The notes under the pieces: generated by a model
What the model saw: only the letters and a program-made list of their open reading frames with translations
The model's database searches: none
Told to the model about the DNA's origin: nothing
Part shown: positions 59,541 through 64,000 of the stretch, piece after piece
How positions within the stretch are numbered: the stretch's first letter is position 1
Layout of the letters: each line of letters opens with the position of its first letter
NCBI GenBank assembly: GCA_963749145.1
Contig: CAVVLN010000001.1
Coordinates: 1,240,001-1,304,000 of the forward strand
Reading direction: 5' to 3'
DNA: 64,000 bases
Source of the DNA: JASHPR01 sp963749145
GTDB lineage: Bacteria > Actinomycetota > Actinomycetes > Streptosporangiales > Streptosporangiaceae
Made by a program: the position numbers and the translations under genes

Positions 59541-62204
59541 GTGTCCGGCGCAGGCAAAGGCAGGCCTCTGACGGTGGATCGAGCGAAGCCCCGGCTGATC
59601 GGCCGTGGTGATCTTCTCGCTGCTTTGGATCGCGCGGCGGCGAGGAAGGTGACGATCATCTCGGCTCCGGCTGGGAGCGGGAAGACGTCGCTGCTTCGCG
59701 CGTGGGCCGACCGTCCCGGTCAGCCGCATCGGCTTGCCCTCATGCAGGTGCAACGCGATCAGCACGACGCCCAGCAGTTCTGGCTGGCCCTGCTCAGCGC
59801 GGTCCGTCAGGCCTCCGCCACCGCCGGCCGCGCGGAACCGCCGGCCGCGACGCCTGACTTCAACGGGTGGGCGATGGCTGACCGGGTGCTCTCGGAGCTT
59901 ACCGGGCACCATGGTCCCCTCATGCTGGTCATTGATGACCTGCACGAGCTGGCCTCGCCGGATGCGCTCGCCCAGCTCACCCGGTTGCTGACCAGTCTTC
60001 CCGGTGACGTGCATGCGGTGCTGGCCACCCGTCGCGATCTCCGGCTGCGCCTGCATCAGCTACGTCTCGCGGGCGAGCTGGCCGATATCCGGGCGGCCGA
60101 TCTGCGTTTCAGCCGGCGCGAGACGCGCGAGCTGCTGGATTCCTCGGGTATCGCGCTGTCCGAGGCCGGGGCGGCGCTGCTGCACCAGCGGACGGAAGGC
60201 TGGGCCGCGGGTCTGCGGCTCGCGGCGATCTCCCTGGCTGATCACCCCGACCCGGAGCGTTTCGTCACGGAGTTCTCCGGCAGCGACCGCACGGTCGCCG
60301 AGTACCTGGTCGCGGAGATGCTGGACCGCCAGCCCGACGATGTCAGGGATCTGCTCCTGCGCACTTCCCTGCTCGACCGGGTCAACGGCGAACTGGCCGA
60401 TCTGCTGACCGGCCGCCCCGGATCGGAACGGATCCTGCTGGAACTCGAGGACGCCAACGCGTTTGTGGTCTCGCTCGACCCCGAGCGGACGTGGTTTCGC
60501 TACCACCGCCTGTTCGCGGATCTGCTGCGGCTGGAGCTGCGCCGGGCGATGCCCGAAGAACTGCCGGCGCTGCACCGGCGGGCCGCCGGGTGGTTCACCC
60601 AGTACGGCCAGGTCGTCGACGCCATCCGGCACACCCAGGCGGCAGGCGACTGGCCCGGCGCGGCGCGGCTGCTCGCCGACCACTCGTTCAGCCTGACGCT
60701 CGACGGGCAGACGCAGACCGTCCAGGCGCTGTTGCAGGCCTTCCCGCCGGGCGCGGATCGCCCCGAGCTCGCCCTGGTGCGCGCGGGAGTGGACCTCGTC
60801 CAGGGACACCTGGACGAGGCGGCCGCCCACCTGGCGGTGGCCGAGTCGCAGGCCGAGGCGGCGCCGCCAGATCGCCAGCGCCGCCGCCAGGTGGCGATCG
60901 CGGCGCTGAAGCTGTCGCTGGCGAGGCGGCGCGGTCACCTGCCCGGCGTCGTCGAGCAGGTGAGATTCCTTGCCTCCCCGGTAACCGGGCCGTCTGATGA
61001 GGACATCGCGCTCGGCAGCGACCTGCGCGCGGTGGCGCTGATGAATCTGGGGACGGTCGAGGCGTGGTCGCTGGGGCTTCCCGACGCTGAACGCCACCTC
61101 CGGGAGGGCGCCGCCCTGGCCCGTAAGATCGGACGGCCCTATCTCGAAGTCAGCTGCCTGGCCCAGCTCGGTTTCGCGTCGAAGATCCGCCCGTTCGCCA
61201 CGGCCCGGCGGCGTTGCCAGGAGGCGATAGCGCTCGCCGAGCGACACGGCTGGGGCGCGGAGCCCATCGTCGCGCCCGCGCTGGTAACGCTGGCGGGCAC
61301 GCTGATATGGACGGGCGGGTTTGACGAAGGCGAACGATGGCTGCAGCGCGCCGCGCAGGCTCTGCAAGCAGACACCGGGCCGGACATCAGGCTGCTGCTG
61401 CACCTGACCGCCGGGATACTGCACGCCTGTCGCAGCCGTCACCGTGAGGCGCTCGAGGAGTTCACCGCGGCCGAGCGCCTGCGATCGCAGCTGGAGGGAT
61501 CGCACGCGCTGGCGAGCCAGGTGACCGGGTGGCTGCTGACCACGCAGGCCCGCCTCGGGATGACCGGCGAAGCCCGGGCCTGTCTCGCGGCCCTTGATGA
61601 CGAGCGGGCCAGCTCAGGCGAAATCCGTAACGCCGACGCGGTGATCTGCCTCGCGGAAGGCAATCCGGCCGCGGCTCTCGCCGCCATGCAAGATGTCCTG
61701 GACGGCACGGCACCGGTCGTCGGTTACGTCACGGTCGTGGTGACTCATCTGCTGGCCGGGCTCGCCCACCGGCGGCTCGGTGACCAGCGCGCGGCGAACC
61801 AGGCCGCCGAACGCGCCCTCGGCCTCGCCGAGGCTGACCGGCTGGTCCTGCCGTTCGCGATCACGGGCTCACGCGAGCTGCTGGAGGCGCTGCCGCGGCA
61901 TGAGACGGCCCACGCCGCGCTGCTCGCCGACATCCTCGACGTCATGCACCACCCCTCCCACGCCTCCCACGGCCAGCAGCCGTCGCCGCAGGCGGAAGAA
62001 CTCAGCCCCAGCGAGCTGCGGGTGCTGCGGTATCTGCCGACCAACCTGTCCCGGCCGGAGATCGCCAGCGAGCTATCCGTCTCGGTGAACACGGTCAATA
62101 CGCACGTCCGCAACATCTACGCCAAGCTCCAGGCCCAGGATCGCTCCTCGGCAGTGCAGCGCGCCCGAGAGCTGCGGCTGCTGTCAGCAGGCCTGACGCG
62201 TTAG
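59541..62204 (+). CDS. LAL/MalT-like LuxR-family ATP-binding regulator
   Basis: 887 residues from a GTG. Walker A SAPAGSGKT (41-49), Walker B LMLVIDDLHEL (127-137), a TPR-like helical sensor region at about 350-800, and a C-terminal LuxR helix-turn-helix (LSPSELRVLRYLPTNLSRPE, IASELSVSVNTVNTHVRNIY). MalT-type regulators bind ATP and a ligand before oligomerising on DNA. Divergent from the SDR gene, and direct-repeat copy B occupies the space between them; the repeated block is a likely target. The ligand is unknown. Confidence 0.92.
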   Translation: MSGAGKGRPLTVDRAKPRLIGRGDLLAALDRAAARKVTIISAPAGSGKTSLLRAWADRPGQPHRLALMQVQRDQHDAQQFWLALLSAVRQASATAGRAEPPAATPDFNGWAMADRVLSELTGHHGPLMLVIDDLHELASPDALAQLTRLLTSLPGDVHAVLATRRDLRLRLHQLRLAGELADIRAADLRFSRRETRELLDSSGIALSEAGAALLHQRTEGWAAGLRLAAISLADHPDPERFVTEFSGSDRTVAEYLVAEMLDRQPDDVRDLLLRTSLLDRVNGELADLLTGRPGSERILLELEDANAFVVSLDPERTWFRYHRLFADLLRLELRRAMPEELPALHRRAAGWFTQYGQVVDAIRHTQAAGDWPGAARLLADHSFSLTLDGQTQTVQALLQAFPPGADRPELALVRAGVDLVQGHLDEAAAHLAVAESQAEAAPPDRQRRRQVAIAALKLSLARRRGHLPGVVEQVRFLASPVTGPSDEDIALGSDLRAVALMNLGTVEAWSLGLPDAERHLREGAALARKIGRPYLEVSCLAQLGFASKIRPFATARRRCQEAIALAERHGWGAEPIVAPALVTLAGTLIWTGGFDEGERWLQRAAQALQADTGPDIRLLLHLTAGILHACRSRHREALEEFTAAERLRSQLEGSHALASQVTGWLLTTQARLGMTGEARACLAALDDERASSGEIRNADAVICLAEGNPAAALAAMQDVLDGTAPVVGYVTVVVTHLLAGLAHRRLGDQRAANQAAERALGLAEADRLVLPFAITGSRELLEALPRHETAHAALLADILDVMHHPSHASHGQQPSPQAEELSPSELRVLRYLPTNLSRPEIASELSVSVNTVNTHVRNIYAKLQAQDRSSAVQRARELRLLSAGLTR

Positions 62205-62312
62205 CAGCACCGCTGCCAGCCCGGCTCGGAAACTGGACGACGTCGGCGTCTGACTCAGGCAACACCAGTTGCGCTGCCAACTCGGTCTCGCGTGACTGGT
62301 TATCCTCACCAG

Positions 62313-63584
62313 GTGTCACTGCTTGCTGTCGTGGGCGCCGGCCCGAAGGGTATCGCGATCGCCGCTAAGGCCCGCGCGCTCGCCGTGGCTGGCTTGCCGG
62401 CGCCGCGGGTGGTGCTGGTCGACCGGGGCGAGGTCGCGGGGAACTGGACCGGGCGCCAGGGATATACCAGCGGCCTGCTGCCGCTGGGGACGCCGCCGGA
62501 GAAGGACGTCGGCTACCCGTACGCCGCGAGCTGGGGCGGGGCGTCGGGCGATGTGGTCGCGGCGATGGCGGAGTACAGCTGGCAGCGCCACCTGATCAGG
62601 AACGGTGTCTACAGTGACTGGGTCGACCGCGGCCGGACGCGTCCCACGCACCGGCAGTGGAGCGCCTACTTGCGCGAAGTGGCCAACGTGGCGGAGGCGG
62701 AGATTGTCCGCGGTGTGGTGACCGGCCTGGAGATCGCCGACGGCGGCCGCTGGGAGGTCATGCTGCAGGCTGGCGATGCGATGGCCGCCGACGGCGTGGT
62801 CATCACCGGTGCCGGGCCGGCCATCACGGTGCCGGGCCAGCCGCTTGATCACCCCCGGGTCCTGGACGGGCGGACGTACTGGCTGGCCGCGCACGAGCTT
62901 GCGCGCGAACGCGCGCTGAACGTTTGCATCGTCGGCAGCGGGGAGACTGCCGCCTCGGTGGTCATCGACCTGCTGAAACGGTGCAGCAAGCACTCGACGA
63001 TCGACGTCCTGGCCACCCGGGGGGTGCTGTACTCGCGGGGCGAGAGCTACGACGAGAACCGGTTCTACTCCGACCCCGCAGACTGGCCTCGGCTGGCTGA
63101 GACGCACCGGCGTGAGTTTCTCGAGCGCACCGATCGCGGGGTCTTCTCGCTGCAAGCCGAGGCGACGCTCAACCAGGCGCGCGGCTTCCGCGCGCTGGCC
63201 GGCCGGGCGGCCGCGGTGCAGGCGCGCGAGCATGACGTGATCGTGACCATTGCCTACGGCGAGGAACGCGAGCGCGTCGCGTACGACGCTGTCGTCGTGG
63301 CCATCGGCTTCGAGGGGCGGTGGTTCGAGGCACTGCTAGGGGGCCAGGCCAGCGCCCGGTACCGGGAAGCGCTCGGCGGCGGCGAGCTGGCGCGTCACAT
63401 CGGCCCCGACCTGTCGGTGGCCGGGCTGGCGCCGCTGCACCTGCCGGTCATGGCCGGGCTCGCGCAGGGGCCGGGGTTCCCGAATCTCAGCTGCCTTGGC
63501 CTGCTGGCCGACCGAATCCTTCGCCGCTATGTCGCGGCCAGCGGCACCGCGGCGCTGGCCCCGGAGAGGAGGCAGCTTGCCTGA
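62313..63584 (+). CDS. lysine/ornithine N-hydroxylase (MbtG/IucD-like flavoprotein)
   Basis: From a GTG at 62313: VSLLAVVGAGPKGIAIAAKA, the FAD motif GAGPKG, then GYTSGLLPLGTPPEKDVGYP, a block matching MbtG-type hydroxylases. The NADPH motif is VGSGETAAS. About 423 residues. It hydroxylates a lysine or ornithine side-chain nitrogen, usually for siderophores, but no siderophore synthetase is in the window. No ribosome site is visible; TATCCT about six bases before the GTG could be the -10 of a leaderless transcript. GTG 62292 would add seven residues. Confidence 0.85.
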   Translation: MSLLAVVGAGPKGIAIAAKARALAVAGLPAPRVVLVDRGEVAGNWTGRQGYTSGLLPLGTPPEKDVGYPYAASWGGASGDVVAAMAEYSWQRHLIRNGVYSDWVDRGRTRPTHRQWSAYLREVANVAEAEIVRGVVTGLEIADGGRWEVMLQAGDAMAADGVVITGAGPAITVPGQPLDHPRVLDGRTYWLAAHELARERALNVCIVGSGETAASVVIDLLKRCSKHSTIDVLATRGVLYSRGESYDENRFYSDPADWPRLAETHRREFLERTDRGVFSLQAEATLNQARGFRALAGRAAAVQAREHDVIVTIAYGEERERVAYDAVVVAIGFEGRWFEALLGGQASARYREALGGGELARHIGPDLSVAGLAPLHLPVMAGLAQGPGFPNLSCLGLLADRILRRYVAASGTAALAPERRQLA

Positions 63585-63747
63585 GCTGAGTGACGAGGGC
63601 TGGGAGCGCGACGACAGCGTGCGCCGCGCGATCGTCCTCCCGGGTGATCTTGCCGAGCGGCTCGCCGCCGAGGCTGAGCGCCGCGGGATCTCGCTGAGCG
63701 ATCTGCTGGTCGAATACGCCGAACAAGGGCTGCGCCAGGCCCGGTAG
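63577..63747 (+). CDS. 56-residue ribbon-helix-helix-like protein
   Basis: TTG at 63577 with GGAGAGGAGG five bases upstream; overlaps the end of the N-hydroxylase gene by eight bases. The sequence includes RRAIVLPGDLAERLAAEAER and RGISLSDLLVEYAEQGLRQA, a strand then two helices like CopG/RHH DNA-binding proteins or antitoxins. No toxin gene follows. Coupled expression with the hydroxylase suggests a regulator of that gene. Confidence 0.6.
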   Translation: MPELSDEGWERDDSVRRAIVLPGDLAERLAAEAERRGISLSDLLVEYAEQGLRQAR

Positions 63748-63833
63748 CGAGCGCGGTTCACCGGGGCCCGGCCCCCGGGCCAGCCACGCCCGCCAGCTCC
63801 CCCGGCGGCCCGGACGACGCACGCGCGGGAGGT

Positions 63834-64000
63834 TCAGCGCCCGCTGGCTGCCCCGGCGACCGCAGCGGCGATCGCTCGCGCCTCAGGCCTGACGGCTGCG
63901 CCCGCGACCAGGACAGTCGGCGTCGCTTCGACCCCCAGCGCGGTAGCACGTGCGGTGACATACGACGGCCAGGCCAGATACGGCGCATCGGACACGCAGG
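63834..64000 (-). CDS. DsbA/thioredoxin-fold protein, C-terminal part (continues beyond window)
   Basis: The minus strand reads in from the window end as YLAWPSYVTARATALGVEAT, then PTVLVAGAAVRPEARAIAAA, and ends GAASGR. GVEATPTVLVAG holds the cis-proline of DsbA/thioredoxin folds (TPT). The start and the CxxC site lie outside. Probably a secreted or membrane-bound thiol-disulfide oxidoreductase. Confidence 0.6.
   Translation of the reverse strand, partial: CVSDAPYLAWPSYVTARATALGVEATPTVLVAGAAVRPEARAIAAAVAGAASGR

Noticed and set aside
1..64000. Prophage, insertion sequence, tRNA or integrative element
   Set aside because: No transposase, integrase, tRNA-like cloverleaf, or paired attachment-site repeats were recognised; the broken genes show point or interior deletions and not insertions.

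Overview
The window reads as chromosomal DNA of a high-GC actinomycete. Codon third positions are almost all G or C, GTG and TTG starts are common, and gene families typical of filamentous actinobacteria recur: F420-type PPOX proteins, GAF-ANTAR regulators, a SigE-family ECF sigma factor, a CtpI-like P-type ATPase, SHOCT and PspC membrane proteins and a LAL-type LuxR regulator. A placement near Streptosporangiales-like lineages is only an impression. I recognise no rRNA, tRNA, CRISPR array, insertion sequence or prophage.

Layout. 1-2.6 kb: end of an ABC-2 exporter with its MerR regulator, a small membrane protein and an AlkA-like glycosylase. 2.8-6.2 kb: a cysteine-type sulfatase facing its probable formylglycine-generating enzyme. 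6.2-11.4 kb: stress-type small proteins, a trehalose-synthase-like glycosyltransferase and an AceE-like E1. 11.7-17.7 kb: an unrecognised five-gene operon (HELGH metalloprotease-like protein, a degenerate partner that lost the zinc ligands, a TPR protein, a 75-aa protein and a membrane protein). 17.7-25.5 kb: ABC exporter, oxidoreductases, TetR regulator and a PPOX gene. 25.5-34.5 kb: paralogous small membrane proteins, the giant P-type ATPase, PHA synthase genes and a PspC protein. 34.7-44.1 kb: a winged-helix regulator and a tightly coupled seven-gene operon (epimerase, membrane protein, cupin, pseudokinase-flippase fusion, OpuAC lipoprotein, PAP2-kinase fusion, PAP2 phosphatase). 44.3-49.1 kb: two GAF-ANTAR proteins, a desaturase, a stand-alone receiver and remnants. 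49.3-64 kb: amidohydrolase, ECF sigma factor with a membrane partner, arylamine N-acetyltransferase, UvrA-like ABC protein between gene remnants, a LAL regulator divergent from an SDR gene, an N-hydroxylase, and the end of a DsbA-like gene.

Two regulatory signals tie regions together. A 17-bp palindrome, TCAYCC-N5-GNGTGA, occurs six times between genes, upstream of the stress-type genes (sulfatase or glycosylase, DUF6325-like, SHOCT or TreT, small membrane proteins, P-type ATPase, desaturase or 47.5-kb gene). A second palindrome, TTTC-NN-GAAA, flanks the 35-kb winged-helix regulator and its neighbours.

Four otherwise healthy genes (TreT-like, ABC permease, PAP2, UvrA-like) are each broken by one missing base in a coding-strand C run. 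This looks more like a base-calling problem than four independent mutations. Separately, two genes (a DUF1269-like gene and an MBL-fold gene) have lost their middle and are true deletion remnants or misassemblies.
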